Shown here: one piece after another, positions 7,916 through 14,827 of the stretch | Position numbering within the stretch: the stretch's first letter is position 1 | Layout of the letters: every line of letters starts with the position of its first letter | Source of the DNA: a virus | Reading direction: 5' to 3' (one strand) | Virus record (IMG/VR): IMGVR_UViG_3300009537_000130 | Coordinates: 1 to 28,490 of that record | DNA length: 28,490 nucleotides | Translations under genes and position numbers: made by a program | The notes under the pieces: generated by a model | The model's input: the letters and a program-made list of their open reading frames with translations, nothing else | What the model was told of the DNA's origin: nothing | The model's database searches: none

Positions 7916-8665
7916 ATGAAAAAGTTATTAGTAGTATGCCCTAGTCGTGGTCGTCCATTTCGTATTATGGACATGATAAAAAGATTTGAAGATACAACGA
8001 ATGAATTTCATACAGACCTCATTGTGTTGCTCGACGCTGATGACAAAACATTAGGGCAATATGAAGAACATTTACCTACATGGGTAAAGCGAAGAGTTTA
8101 TGATAGAACTAATGACCATACATTAACTACTGAGATAATTAATAGAGTGTTTGAAGAATTTAATAGCTATGAGTATTACAGTGTAACAAATGATGATATT
8201 CATTATAAAACAAATGGTTGGGATGAGGCTTTATGCCAGCGATTAAAGATTTCTAGTGGTCAAGATGATACAATGGTAGAGAGATATGGAGAAGATTTAA
8301 TTGCGAATATTAACCCTGGAACTTTTCCTATTACAAGTGTAATTGATGGAGATATAGTAAGGGCTATTGGTTGGTTGCAAATGCCGTCATTAGTTCATTC
8401 TTGTGGAGATAATATTTGGTATTGGATAGGCAGGCGATCTGATTGTTTATATACAAATAATAATTATCATACAGATCATATGAGTGCGTATTTTGGTAAG
8501 GGCGAAGCAGACGAAACATTTAATAAATGTAACGCATTTGATAATAAAGCCGATTATTATACATATAAAGAGTGGTTGAAGTACAGATGTGGAAATGAAT
8601 TGAATAAAGTTGAGAAACTTTTAAAAGGGAGTAAATTATGTCATACAGCAACTCAGGTACAGTAA
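7916..8665 (+). CDS. GT-A-type glycosyltransferase-like protein
   Basis: 249 aa. The start has the first strand and loop of a GT-A nucleotide-diphospho-sugar fold, KLLVVCPSRGRP (residues 3-14), with the PSRGRP form frequent in phage glycosyltransferases. DADD (40-43) and TNDD (91-94), followed by HYKTNGWDEAL, are candidate metal and donor binding sites corresponding to the DxD region. No signal peptide or membrane segment. In a virion gene cluster it may modify a capsid protein, DNA or a host surface sugar. The target is unknown. The ATG at 7916 follows the hairpin by six bases and has no AAGGAG, which is unusual here. It overlaps the next gene by 28 bases. Confidence 0.7.
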   Translation: MKKLLVVCPSRGRPFRIMDMIKRFEDTTNEFHTDLIVLLDADDKTLGQYEEHLPTWVKRRVYDRTNDHTLTTEIINRVFEEFNSYEYYSVTNDDIHYKTNGWDEALCQRLKISSGQDDTMVERYGEDLIANINPGTFPITSVIDGDIVRAIGWLQMPSLVHSCGDNIWYWIGRRSDCLYTNNNYHTDHMSAYFGKGEADETFNKCNAFDNKADYYTYKEWLKYRCGNELNKVEKLLKGSKLCHTATQVQ

Positions 8666-8934
8666 CATATACAGCAGATTCAGTAATAGGCGTTTCTGGT
8701 AAACCTGTAAGGATTTATAGTATTTATTGGGTAAAAGGAGCCGGAACAGAGGCTTTGGTTATTCGTCATGGTACAGCAGCAACAGACACCGTTTTGATAA
8801 GTCATGCGTCTACAGCATCAACAGGTAATTTCTTAGACTTAGGGTCCGAGGGCATATTATTTCCTAGTGGTGCTTTTTTCGATATAGCAACAGCATTAAC
8901 AACAGCAACAATAACATTTAGATCAGAAACATAA
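8638..8934 (+). CDS. Small beta-rich virion-region protein (98 aa)
   Basis: 98 aa with AAAAGGGAG upstream, beginning inside the end of the glycosyltransferase gene. Nearly all strand and turn: VRIYSIYWVKGAGTEALVIR, TASTGNFLDLG, and a C-terminal TTATITFRS strand. The pattern is like small phage proteins that hold a beta-sandwich, such as decoration proteins. It resembles the C-terminal strands of the 3939-4397 protein in layout. No family recognised. Confidence 0.55.
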   Translation: MSYSNSGTVTYTADSVIGVSGKPVRIYSIYWVKGAGTEALVIRHGTAATDTVLISHASTASTGNFLDLGSEGILFPSGAFFDIATALTTATITFRSET

Positions 8935-8944
8935 GGAGAATTAG

Positions 8945-9094
8945 ATGCCAAATATATATTCAGTTGGTGGTAATTTAGTAAGTAAAACAGAGTATAATAA
9001 AGCTAATGGGATTAAACAGGACAAGACTGTTGTAGCTCCTAAAGTAGAAAAAGAAGTAGTTAAGAAAGTAAAGAAAAGTGCAAATAAGAAATAA
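8945..9094 (+). CDS. Short basic protein (49 aa)
   Basis: 49 aa, preceded by AAGGAGA at seven-base spacing, so translation is likely. The first half has GGN and polar residues and the C-terminus is strongly basic (EVVKKVKKSANKK). It may bind nucleic acid or serve as a docking tail. No family recognised. It begins 10 bases after the previous stop. Confidence 0.6.
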   Translation: MPNIYSVGGNLVSKTEYNKANGIKQDKTVVAPKVEKEVVKKVKKSANKK

Positions 9095-9139
9095 TAACAT
9101 TAATGGGCAAGTAGTATTACTAACCGAAAGGATGTAACT

Positions 9140-9607
9140 ATGCCAAATTTCAAAAGTATTCACGGAAAACTTGAACCAGCACATGAAAGAGTTGCCTTAA
9201 CAAATAAAGGTGATGATGTAATGATTGTTGATGGTAAGACTATTAATCCTGGAGAGCCATTTATTTATGATGGACCAGATAGAGCAGCTGTAGAAATGCT
9301 TCACGAACAAGGTGTCGAGCATTTAGGAACAGATTTTAGAGATTGTTCAGAATTTCAAGATTTTATAAATGCAAAGTATCAGGGAGATGTTGAAAAATAT
9401 TTTAAACGAATAGGCTTTGATGAAGAAAAATCTAAAGCAGAGCAAATTAACAGAACAAAAGATGTAAAATCTCACGCAGACCCTGAGAAGAAAAAAGAGG
9501 AATTATTTAGGGGTGGAGGAAGGGATACGACGGGTAATGCAGATAACGATTTAGTTGGAGGATTTGGAGAGCCTAGAACTAGAAGCCCTAAAGAAATTAA
9601 GAAGTAG
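9140..9607 (+). CDS. Hypothetical protein with a charged disordered tail (155 aa)
   Basis: 155 aa with GAAAGGA at suitable spacing. Residues 1-100 look folded (HERVALTNKGDDVMIVDG, INPGEPFIYDGPDRAAVEML). Residues 100-155 are mostly Lys, Glu, Asp, Gly and Arg, and probably disordered (ADPEKKKEELFRGGGRD). It resembles small phage proteins placed between head and tail genes, but no specific family is recognised. Confidence 0.6.
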   Translation: MPNFKSIHGKLEPAHERVALTNKGDDVMIVDGKTINPGEPFIYDGPDRAAVEMLHEQGVEHLGTDFRDCSEFQDFINAKYQGDVEKYFKRIGFDEEKSKAEQINRTKDVKSHADPEKKKEELFRGGGRDTTGNADNDLVGGFGEPRTRSPKEIKK

Positions 9608-9627
9608 TTCAATTTAAGAAAGGATAT

Positions 9628-9700
9628 AGCCCCTATAGATAGCACATTGTACATTCTGATTTGGAGGACGATGATAGCTTGTTTGTAGGGGTTTCTTTAT
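9628..9700 (+). other. Long-range stem-loop around a five-codon frame
   Basis: AGCCCCTAT (9628-9636) pairs with GTAGGGGTT (9685-9693), nine pairs with two wobbles, enclosing 48 bases. TTTCTTTATTT follows the 3' arm, so it may be a weak terminator. The loop contains GGAGG (9663-9667) and a five-codon frame at 9671-9688 (ATG to TAG). The following gene has its own AAAGGAG, so this element may regulate or end transcription between two structural segments. Confidence 0.35.
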
Positions 9701-9715
9701 TTAAAGGAGAATAAT

Positions 9716-10054
9716 ATGAGTGGGTATTTTACAACAGGTATTGGTCAAGCAGGTGGTAAGATTGTAGATGGTTTTTCTGATATACCGACGGCAGGTACAC
9801 CTGTTCAATTAACTGCTACTGCTACTCCTTGTATGGGTGTTTGGGTTGCTGGGGATACAGGAAACGCTAGTGTTATTTATGTAGGAACAACTACTGTTGA
9901 TGGTGTTGAAGGGCAACAACGAGGAATTTCTATAGAGCCAGCAGGAAACTCGATATTCATACCAGTATCTGACGCAAGTTTGATATGGTTTGACGCAAAT
10001 ACTAATGGGGACAATGCTGTATGGGCATATCTCCAACCAACAACAACAGGATAA
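9716..10054 (+). CDS. Small Gly/Thr-rich beta protein (112 aa)
   Basis: 112 aa with AAAGGAGA at good spacing. Strand-rich throughout (TPVQLTATATPCMGVWVAG, NASVIYVGTTTVDGV, SIFIPVSDASLIWFDA). No enzyme motif and no signal peptide. It probably builds part of a virion surface or fibre attachment, given its place next to a fibre-like protein. Its stop is seven bases before the fibre start. Family not recognised. Confidence 0.6.
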   Translation: MSGYFTTGIGQAGGKIVDGFSDIPTAGTPVQLTATATPCMGVWVAGDTGNASVIYVGTTTVDGVEGQQRGISIEPAGNSIFIPVSDASLIWFDANTNGDNAVWAYLQPTTTG

Positions 10055-10061
10055 AGATATA

Positions 10062-11645
10062 ATGAAGATGATTACACGACATATTAGTATTTATATTTTT
10101 ACTACTTACTTATTTTTTGGGTTATTAACTTCAATAGGCGATACTGCTGCTATTAAAGGGTTAGATGAGGGGTCAGATGTTGGATATTGTAAGCAGATTG
10201 ATTTTGCAGGGAGCAACATTGTCCTTACTAAATCAGGTCTTAATTGTACTTTAACTGAGTCTGCTGCGGGTGGTGGGTCAAGTGAGTGGACGGATACAGG
10301 AACTATTGTGCACCCTAACGAAGAAACCGCTGATGAAGTGGTTATTGGTGGGACTACGGAGGCTGGGGCGGATATATTTCTTGGTGTGGATGGCGATACA
10401 CGCTTTAATATTCAAGGTAATGCAGTAGATTTCTCGATATACGGAGACACTGTTAACGACACATTCTTTGTAGATGGTTCTACAGATAGAGTAGGGATTG
10501 GTATTTCAGCGCCTACAGTTCTTTTTGATGTAGAGGGAGCATTGGAAGCTAATACAATAACCGAGGGAACTATTGCCGTCCACAACAATGATGAGATGGA
10601 TGCGTCCAGTGAGTTGGCGGCGATTATAGATGATGAGACTGGAACAGGGTCTATTGTTTTTGCCACATCACCTACTCTAGTCACTCCAGTGTTGGGGACT
10701 ATTACCTCAGGTGTTGGGACAGCTTTAACAGCTTTAAACGGTGATAATATCCAAGATGATACGATTGATGATGATAGTATTGATTTTGTAGATGTTACTC
10801 TTTTAGACTTTGGGTTAGCTGCAACACATGATACCGCAGGAGAATTAGATGCTTTGTATGAAGCGACAGATGCGACGATTTACAAGGAAGCAGAAATAGC
10901 CCAAATAGCTATCGGCGTATTCAACGACGGTACAGACACAAATGACGATGGTACGGTTATATGGGGGAATATTGCAGAGGGGGAGTTGACAGATGATTCA
11001 ATACTCGAAGCTGATTTAAAAGCTGTAGATACTGCGGCAGATGAAGAATGTTTGACTTTTGAATCAACTACAGGGGATTTTGAATGGCAGGCGTGCGGTG
11101 CTGGAGGAGATACTAATTCTATATATACAAAGTGTTGGACAGCAGAAAACACACAGCCTATTAAGCCTATTACAGTTCCTACGTCAGGCACGGTGGATGG
11201 TGTAGCTCCAACAGGAGTAGATACAGGCACAAATATGGAAATAAATTATGTACCATTTGACGATACAGCAGATGAATATAGAGGAATTAAATTTAAAGTG
11301 CCAAGTGATGTTGATGCGGGAACAGCCGTAACAATAAGGGTAACTGGATATGCCGCTACAGCCGCTGCTCAAGATGTGGCTTTATTATTTGCATGGCATG
11401 AAGTAGCAGATACAGAAGTATGGGATGGGGCATTAACGGAAGAGTTATTAACTACAACTTTGACAAATGTTCAAGATACCTTAGACACATTTACAAAGTC
11501 AGATCAAAGTTCAACCAGCATGGGGTGGGTTGCTGACGATGAAATATTAGGGTTCATAGGTAGAGATGGAGATCATGCAACAGATGATGGGTTATCAGGT
11601 GATTTTCACATGACACAAATTTGCATAGAAATACCGAGGAGTTAA
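10062..11645 (+). CDS. Fibre-like protein with an N-terminal signal peptide or anchor
   Basis: 527 aa from the ATG at 10062, which has AGGATAAAGATATA before it. An earlier in-frame ATG at 9990 lies in the previous gene and would hide the hydrophobic start. Residues 3-25 (ITRHISIYIFTTYLFFGLLT) form a basic-hydrophobic Sec signal peptide or anchor. The rest is acidic, Gly/Thr/Asp-rich and beta-structured, with the phage-fibre motif RVGIGISAP at about residue 143 and FATSPTLVTPVLGT at about 200. Cysteine pairs (YC...NC, EECL...QAC, KCWT...ICIE) would suit the oxidising periplasm. A fibre with a signal peptide is unusual, because virion fibres are normally built in the cytosol. It could be a secreted host-surface protein or a virion adhesin. 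Confidence 0.65.
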   Translation: MKMITRHISIYIFTTYLFFGLLTSIGDTAAIKGLDEGSDVGYCKQIDFAGSNIVLTKSGLNCTLTESAAGGGSSEWTDTGTIVHPNEETADEVVIGGTTEAGADIFLGVDGDTRFNIQGNAVDFSIYGDTVNDTFFVDGSTDRVGIGISAPTVLFDVEGALEANTITEGTIAVHNNDEMDASSELAAIIDDETGTGSIVFATSPTLVTPVLGTITSGVGTALTALNGDNIQDDTIDDDSIDFVDVTLLDFGLAATHDTAGELDALYEATDATIYKEAEIAQIAIGVFNDGTDTNDDGTVIWGNIAEGELTDDSILEADLKAVDTAADEECLTFESTTGDFEWQACGAGGDTNSIYTKCWTAENTQPIKPITVPTSGTVDGVAPTGVDTGTNMEINYVPFDDTADEYRGIKFKVPSDVDAGTAVTIRVTGYAATAAAQDVALLFAWHEVADTEVWDGALTEELLTTTLTNVQDTLDTFTKSDQSSTSMGWVADDEILGFIGRDGDHATDDGLSGDFHMTQICIEIPRS

Positions 11646-11646
11646 A

Positions 11647-12024
11647 ATGGCTAGAATAGTTATATATGATGAAGCAAATAATAGAGTCTTAGAAGATATT
11701 AAATCTGCAAATACGCCAGATTATGATGGGAGAACGGATGTTTTAATTAATCCTACAGTTCCGCAAGGGATTCCTATTAAATATTTAAAGGTTTCAGGTT
11801 CTTCGCTAAAAGAAATGAATCCTTCAGAAAAAAACCAAGTTGATTCTGAAGAAACACAAGCAGAATTTGACAGAATAAATTCTTTAGATGATGGTTTGGT
11901 TTTAGATAGAAGTTCAATAAAATTAACCAAAGTCGATAATGCTATCGACAATATAGGAAATCTGAATGATGCTAAAAACTTTCTTAAAAAGCTGTGCCGT
12001 TATATCCTTTCTATTACTACCTAG
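11647..12024 (+). CDS. Hypothetical soluble protein (125 aa)
   Basis: 125 aa with GAGGAG upstream. Acidic with a strand start (ARIVIYDEANNRVLEDI), a Pro-rich loop and a C-terminal helical part (NAIDNIGNLNDAKNFLKKL). No signal peptide. It has the look of a small virion accessory or fibre chaperone, but no family is recognised. Its last 59 bases overlap the start of the LamG gene in another frame. Confidence 0.55.
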   Translation: MARIVIYDEANNRVLEDIKSANTPDYDGRTDVLINPTVPQGIPIKYLKVSGSSLKEMNPSEKNQVDSEETQAEFDRINSLDDGLVLDRSSIKLTKVDNAIDNIGNLNDAKNFLKKLCRYILSITT

Positions 12025-12730
12025 TAACTGTTTAGCTGTATCTAGTTTGGATTTTATAGATACTAACGATGATTATGTCAGTGTCTCTGATAATGCTAGT
12101 ATTGATTTTGCAGACGAAGACCTTACGGTATGTGCTTGGATTAATTCAGACGACTATTCATCAGCAGATCATAGTGTTGTTTTAAAAGGAAATGATGGTT
12201 CTGGAGGGATAAGGTACAATTTGTTTTTTGGAGGTAACGGTGCTGATTTATATATGGTTTTAGATGATAATGTTAATAAGACTCAAATTGGATGGTCAGC
12301 ACATGGAATGAGTACAGGGGTTTGGTATTTTATATGTGGAAGGAGAGATACATCTGGAAATACTGTGAGAGTATATGAGAACGCAATCCAGAGAGCAACA
12401 GGTTCAGATATAACAGGAAGTATCTCAGGGCAGAATAATAGAGATTTGTTAATAGGGGCTAGTGGTTCAGCGGCAAGTTATCCTCAAACAGGATCTGATT
12501 TTGATGGCATGATCGCACATGTTAATATTTATGGAACAGCTTTAACAACAGACCAAATGGCAGAGTTGAGAGATTGCCCTGGAAAGAATGTAGCACCAGA
12601 TAGGCGGATGTATGTACCTTTAATGAGAACAACTCCTATAGATATTGGCGAGAATAGTTTAACTGTTACAAATAATGGGGCAGATGCCAGCACAAGCGGT
12701 CCTCCAATTGGAGGATGCTCTCCTGAATGA
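11966..12730 (+). CDS. Secreted LamG-like (concanavalin-type jelly-roll) protein
   Basis: 254 aa. Residues 1-24 form a Sec signal peptide (basic start, SCAVISFLLLPSN core, probable cleavage after CLA). The mature protein is one LamG/concanavalin A-like jelly-roll, residues about 28-210, with LTVCAWINSDDYS, WYFICGRRD and the hallmark last strand FDGMIAHVNIYGTALT followed by a short helix. Such domains bind sugars or proteins. Four mature cysteines suit disulfides. Start ATG at 11966, with a near-consensus AGGA upstream. The C-terminus ends SGPPIGGCSPE at a TGA, after which the same frame stays open for 117 more codons. A phage-coded exported lectin-like protein may bind the host surface or decorate it. 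Confidence 0.75.
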   Translation: MMLKTFLKSCAVISFLLLPSNCLAVSSLDFIDTNDDYVSVSDNASIDFADEDLTVCAWINSDDYSSADHSVVLKGNDGSGGIRYNLFFGGNGADLYMVLDDNVNKTQIGWSAHGMSTGVWYFICGRRDTSGNTVRVYENAIQRATGSDITGSISGQNNRDLLIGASGSAASYPQTGSDFDGMIAHVNIYGTALTTDQMAELRDCPGKNVAPDRRMYVPLMRTTPIDIGENSLTVTNNGADASTSGPPIGGCSPE

Positions 12731-12841
12731 ATAACCAGACCTGACGGGAGCAAGCGAGTCAGGCTCAACCGCAACCTTTGGGTCAATGAACGGGATATAT
12801 TAAATGTATGGGAAACAGATAAGACAGGATATTTTTCATGT

Positions 12842-13084
12842 GTGCAGTTAGTGAACCACTTAGACGGACTAAATGAAGACACGCACCAATGCTATCCAAG
12901 CTGGACACGAAAAGAAGATTGGGAAGAGTTTTTGTACGGTAAAGAGCCTGTAAAGAAAGAGCCTGTATCAGCAACAAAGTTTAAAAAAGGTTTAAAAGAT
13001 TGTTATGAAGATGCCGTTAAGGGCGAGCCTTGCAGAGTTAAACATAAACTTTATGATAGTATTTTTACATTAATTAAGGAATAA
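12842..13084 (+). CDS. Open frame after the LamG stop, orphan gene or readthrough tail
   Basis: 80 aa from a GTG at 12842, but the same reading frame is open without interruption from 12731, directly after the LamG TGA, and 117 codons in total read like protein: residues such as NRNLWVNERDILNVW, then KTGYFSCVQLVNHLDGLNED, with a Lys-rich end. No ATG, GTG or TTG start occurs in this frame before 12842, and no ribosome binding site precedes the GTG. So either this is a separate gene with an unusual start, or the LamG protein is extended by TGA readthrough, or a former fusion has decayed. No family is recognised. Confidence 0.4.
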   Translation: MQLVNHLDGLNEDTHQCYPSWTRKEDWEEFLYGKEPVKKEPVSATKFKKGLKDCYEDAVKGEPCRVKHKLYDSIFTLIKE

Positions 13085-13094
13085 CGCTAATACC

Positions 13095-13110
13095 AAGAGT
13101 CGCTCTTTTT
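13095..13110 (+). terminator. Weak hairpin plus T-run candidate
   Basis: AAGAG (13095-13099), a TCG loop and CTCTT (13103-13107) are followed by three more T. Only five pairs with a three-base loop, so the call is weak. It lies between the open frame after the LamG gene and the lysis-like genes. Confidence 0.25.
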
Positions 13111-13177
13111 AGACTAATCAATACACAAAGAATAGGTCTGGTAGTTATGTTTTACCTTTTGGTGTTAGCTTAAATTT

Positions 13178-13333
13178 ATGGGATTATCAACAGAACAAAC
13201 AGTAGCAGTAATGGAATCGACAGCAAAGGTGATTGAGAAGACTCAGCCTAAGACTAACTATGGATGGGCTTTAGTTATGGTCATAATTCCTGTGATATTA
13301 ACATGGTATCTATCAAGGTGGAAAAATGACTGA
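13178..13333 (+). CDS. Small single-span membrane protein (51 aa), lysis cassette
   Basis: 51 aa. The N-terminal 25 residues are polar and helical, then a transmembrane segment at about 30-46 (WALVMVIIPVILTWYL) and a short basic end (SRWKND). This is typical of tiny phage holin-like or antiholin-like proteins. The ATG at 13178 has no good ribosome binding site, but the end overlaps the next gene (ATGACTGA), which points to a coupled gene pair. Lysis role inferred from membrane span and neighbours. Confidence 0.6.
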   Translation: MGLSTEQTVAVMESTAKVIEKTQPKTNYGWALVMVIIPVILTWYLSRWKND

Positions 13334-13649
13334 AGAATTAGAAGGTAAAATAAATAAAAGTCTTAGGGATATACACGTATCTATTCAATCTGTAGATAAG
13401 ACGGTTGGGATTCTTAGCGCAACAACGAAAGAACAATATAAAACAACAACAGACCTTTTAGCCCATGTAAGAATGAAAGCTCAGTTAAACCGTGACAATC
13501 TCGATCACCACTTAGTTGATTGCGAGAAGATGAAATCAGAAATAGTAAATAGCTGTAAAGGGCACACGAACAAAATGTTTTGGGGTATGTTTTTAGCTTT
13601 TTCAACTTTAACTGGGATAGTGGTAAGTATCGTAAGGCTATTTTTATGA
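13326..13649 (+). CDS. Holin-like protein with a C-terminal membrane segment (107 aa)
   Basis: 107 aa. Residues 1-80 are an amphipathic, coiled-coil-prone helix (Leu/Ile heptads, polar otherwise) and residues 84-105 (MFWGMFLAFSTLTGIVVSIV) are a single transmembrane segment. This matches the layout of XhlA-type holin accessory proteins, though no diagnostic motif exists for that family. It sits in a tight run with a second small membrane protein upstream and a lipoprotein and hydrolase downstream. Its stop overlaps the next start (ATGA). A role in lysis is inferred from topology and context. Confidence 0.65.
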   Translation: MTEELEGKINKSLRDIHVSIQSVDKTVGILSATTKEQYKTTTDLLAHVRMKAQLNRDNLDHHLVDCEKMKSEIVNSCKGHTNKMFWGMFLAFSTLTGIVVSIVRLFL

Positions 13650-14005
13650 GAAAACAAGAGTTTCAGAGAAAGTTCAACGACATAATGAATTCTGATGCGA
13701 TTATTATTCAGGATGAATTGACTCAGTATGTGAATTTTCTTGATAAGTTGAAAATAAGTAAAACAGAAAGACTGGAAATGAATGATTATCGGACAGAGAT
13801 ATTTGGTGCCTTAACAAACTATATCAGAGATATTAAACTTTTGTTTGAAGAAATGATCGTCGGTGTGGCAAGTGATGAAACACATTTAAGCTCTACAGAC
13901 TTAACTAAAATAGCACAGGAAATACACATCCTTAGATCAAGGATAGATAAGATAGACGATATTATATTAGAGTCGCAATGCCAAAGGAAAATCAATGAAA
14001 CCTAA
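13646..14005 (+). CDS. Coiled-coil protein in the lysis cassette (119 aa)
   Basis: 119 aa from the ATG at 13646, which overlaps the previous stop (ATGA). An earlier in-frame ATG at 13580 would lie inside the holin gene. Almost all helix, with charged residues and Leu/Ile spacing suggesting coiled coils (LTQYVNFLDKLKISKTERL, IAQEIHILRSRIDKIDDII). No signal peptide or membrane segment. It could be a cytosolic partner of the lysis proteins, since i-spanins usually carry a signal anchor that this protein lacks. No family recognised. Confidence 0.6.
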   Translation: MRKQEFQRKFNDIMNSDAIIIQDELTQYVNFLDKLKISKTERLEMNDYRTEIFGALTNYIRDIKLLFEEMIVGVASDETHLSSTDLTKIAQEIHILRSRIDKIDDIILESQCQRKINET

Positions 14006-14192
14006 ATCTTGTTACATGTTTTTAGTTGTTGTTTTAATGCTTAGTGGGTGCGCTCATTGTTCAACAACTGTATCTCATTTCGATGGAAAAACATTTGGGA
14101 TAAATCCTTACGGTTCTGGTAACTTAAAAGTAGACAGGATAACTTCTTGGGGGTCTAGTAATTGTGTATTTAATGGCGGGGAAATAAAGTGA
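13995..14192 (+). CDS. Small lipoprotein (65 aa)
   Basis: 65 aa. Basic start (KPKS), hydrophobic core (CYMFLVVVLML) and lipobox LSGC with the cysteine at residue 19, so the mature lipoprotein is about 47 residues and anchored to a membrane, probably the outer one in a Gram-negative host. The mature part is short and polar, with two more cysteines. Position between the holin-like gene and the hydrolase suggests an outer-membrane spanin subunit (o-spanin) or a superinfection-exclusion lipoprotein. It lacks the Pro-rich tail usual in Rz1. Overlaps the previous gene by 11 bases. Confidence 0.7.
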   Translation: MKPKSCYMFLVVVLMLSGCAHCSTTVSHFDGKTFGINPYGSGNLKVDRITSWGSSNCVFNGGEIK

Positions 14193-14776
14193 ATTTAGAC
14201 AATTTCAAAATGGGGTATGTAATACTGTATAAAGGTTCAGGTAAAGTAGGAAAGCTTATTGGAGATCATCAAAGGTCTATAGGCTTATCTGAAGAAGCCT
14301 GTGGATATTCTCATGTAGAGATTCTTGGTGGAGGACCGTACAGCGTTAGAACTAACCCACCCATGACAAAGATAGTTGAATTTGTTAATGAGCATAAAGG
14401 TAGAGAATATATAGTGTTGAAATGTTTGCGAGAAGATTTTGACCGTAAGAGGTATAAGATAGCCTTTTGGTCATCATCATTATGTAACTTGAAATATGAT
14501 TTTAAAGGCATAGCAAAGTTTAAATTAAAGAAACTTATCTGGCATGATTCTGATAAATACTTTTGTTCTGAGAATGTGTGTTGGTCATATCAAAAAGAAT
14601 ATAAAGACTTTATGGGAGGAATATCCCCTCATAAAGTTACCCCTGGTCATTTCTATGATAGCATTGAATTTGAGGAGGTGTTTAGTGGTAAGATTCCTGA
14701 GCAAACCAAAAAAGTGGATAGTAAAGACATTCAAAATAAGACCGGTTTTAAAGACCCAGAATGGAGAAAAATTTAA
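14189..14776 (+). CDS. Permuted NlpC/P60-type (YiiX-like) hydrolase
   Basis: 195 aa starting at GTG (14189), which overlaps the previous TGA (GTGA). The layout is that of circularly permuted NlpC/P60 papain-like enzymes: a start with GYVILYKGSG, the catalytic His in GYSHVEI (H42), then KYDFKGI and the catalytic Cys in YFCSENVCW (C126). The order His then Cys is the permuted one. The family includes amidases and acyl-transfer enzymes of cell-wall or lipid substrates. Next to the holin-like and lipoprotein genes it is a good candidate for the endolysin or a related wall hydrolase. No signal peptide, so it would depend on a holin. The C-terminal 40 residues are polar and may be a tail. Confidence 0.7.
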   Translation: MNLDNFKMGYVILYKGSGKVGKLIGDHQRSIGLSEEACGYSHVEILGGGPYSVRTNPPMTKIVEFVNEHKGREYIVLKCLREDFDRKRYKIAFWSSSLCNLKYDFKGIAKFKLKKLIWHDSDKYFCSENVCWSYQKEYKDFMGGISPHKVTPGHFYDSIEFEEVFSGKIPEQTKKVDSKDIQNKTGFKDPEWRKI

Positions 14777-14827
14777 AGTTATGGGAATTAAATTTACACT
14801 AGATAGAAAAAAGGATGGGTGGGGCTA

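Noticed and set aside
12701-12714. Perfect 14-base palindrome CCTCCAATTGGAGG just before the LamG stop
   Set aside because: It is coding (PPIGG) and lies upstream, not downstream, of the stop. Readthrough elements are usually downstream, so it is not claimed as one.
11966-12730. LamG protein as part of the virion tailspike
   Set aside because: A clear signal peptide argues for export, and the call is left open until virion proteomics is available.
13081-13202. Two short hydrophobic or polar frames open between the LamG-linked frame and the 51-aa membrane gene
   Set aside because: Neither has a start codon with a ribosome binding site, so they are more likely chance openings or decayed sequence.
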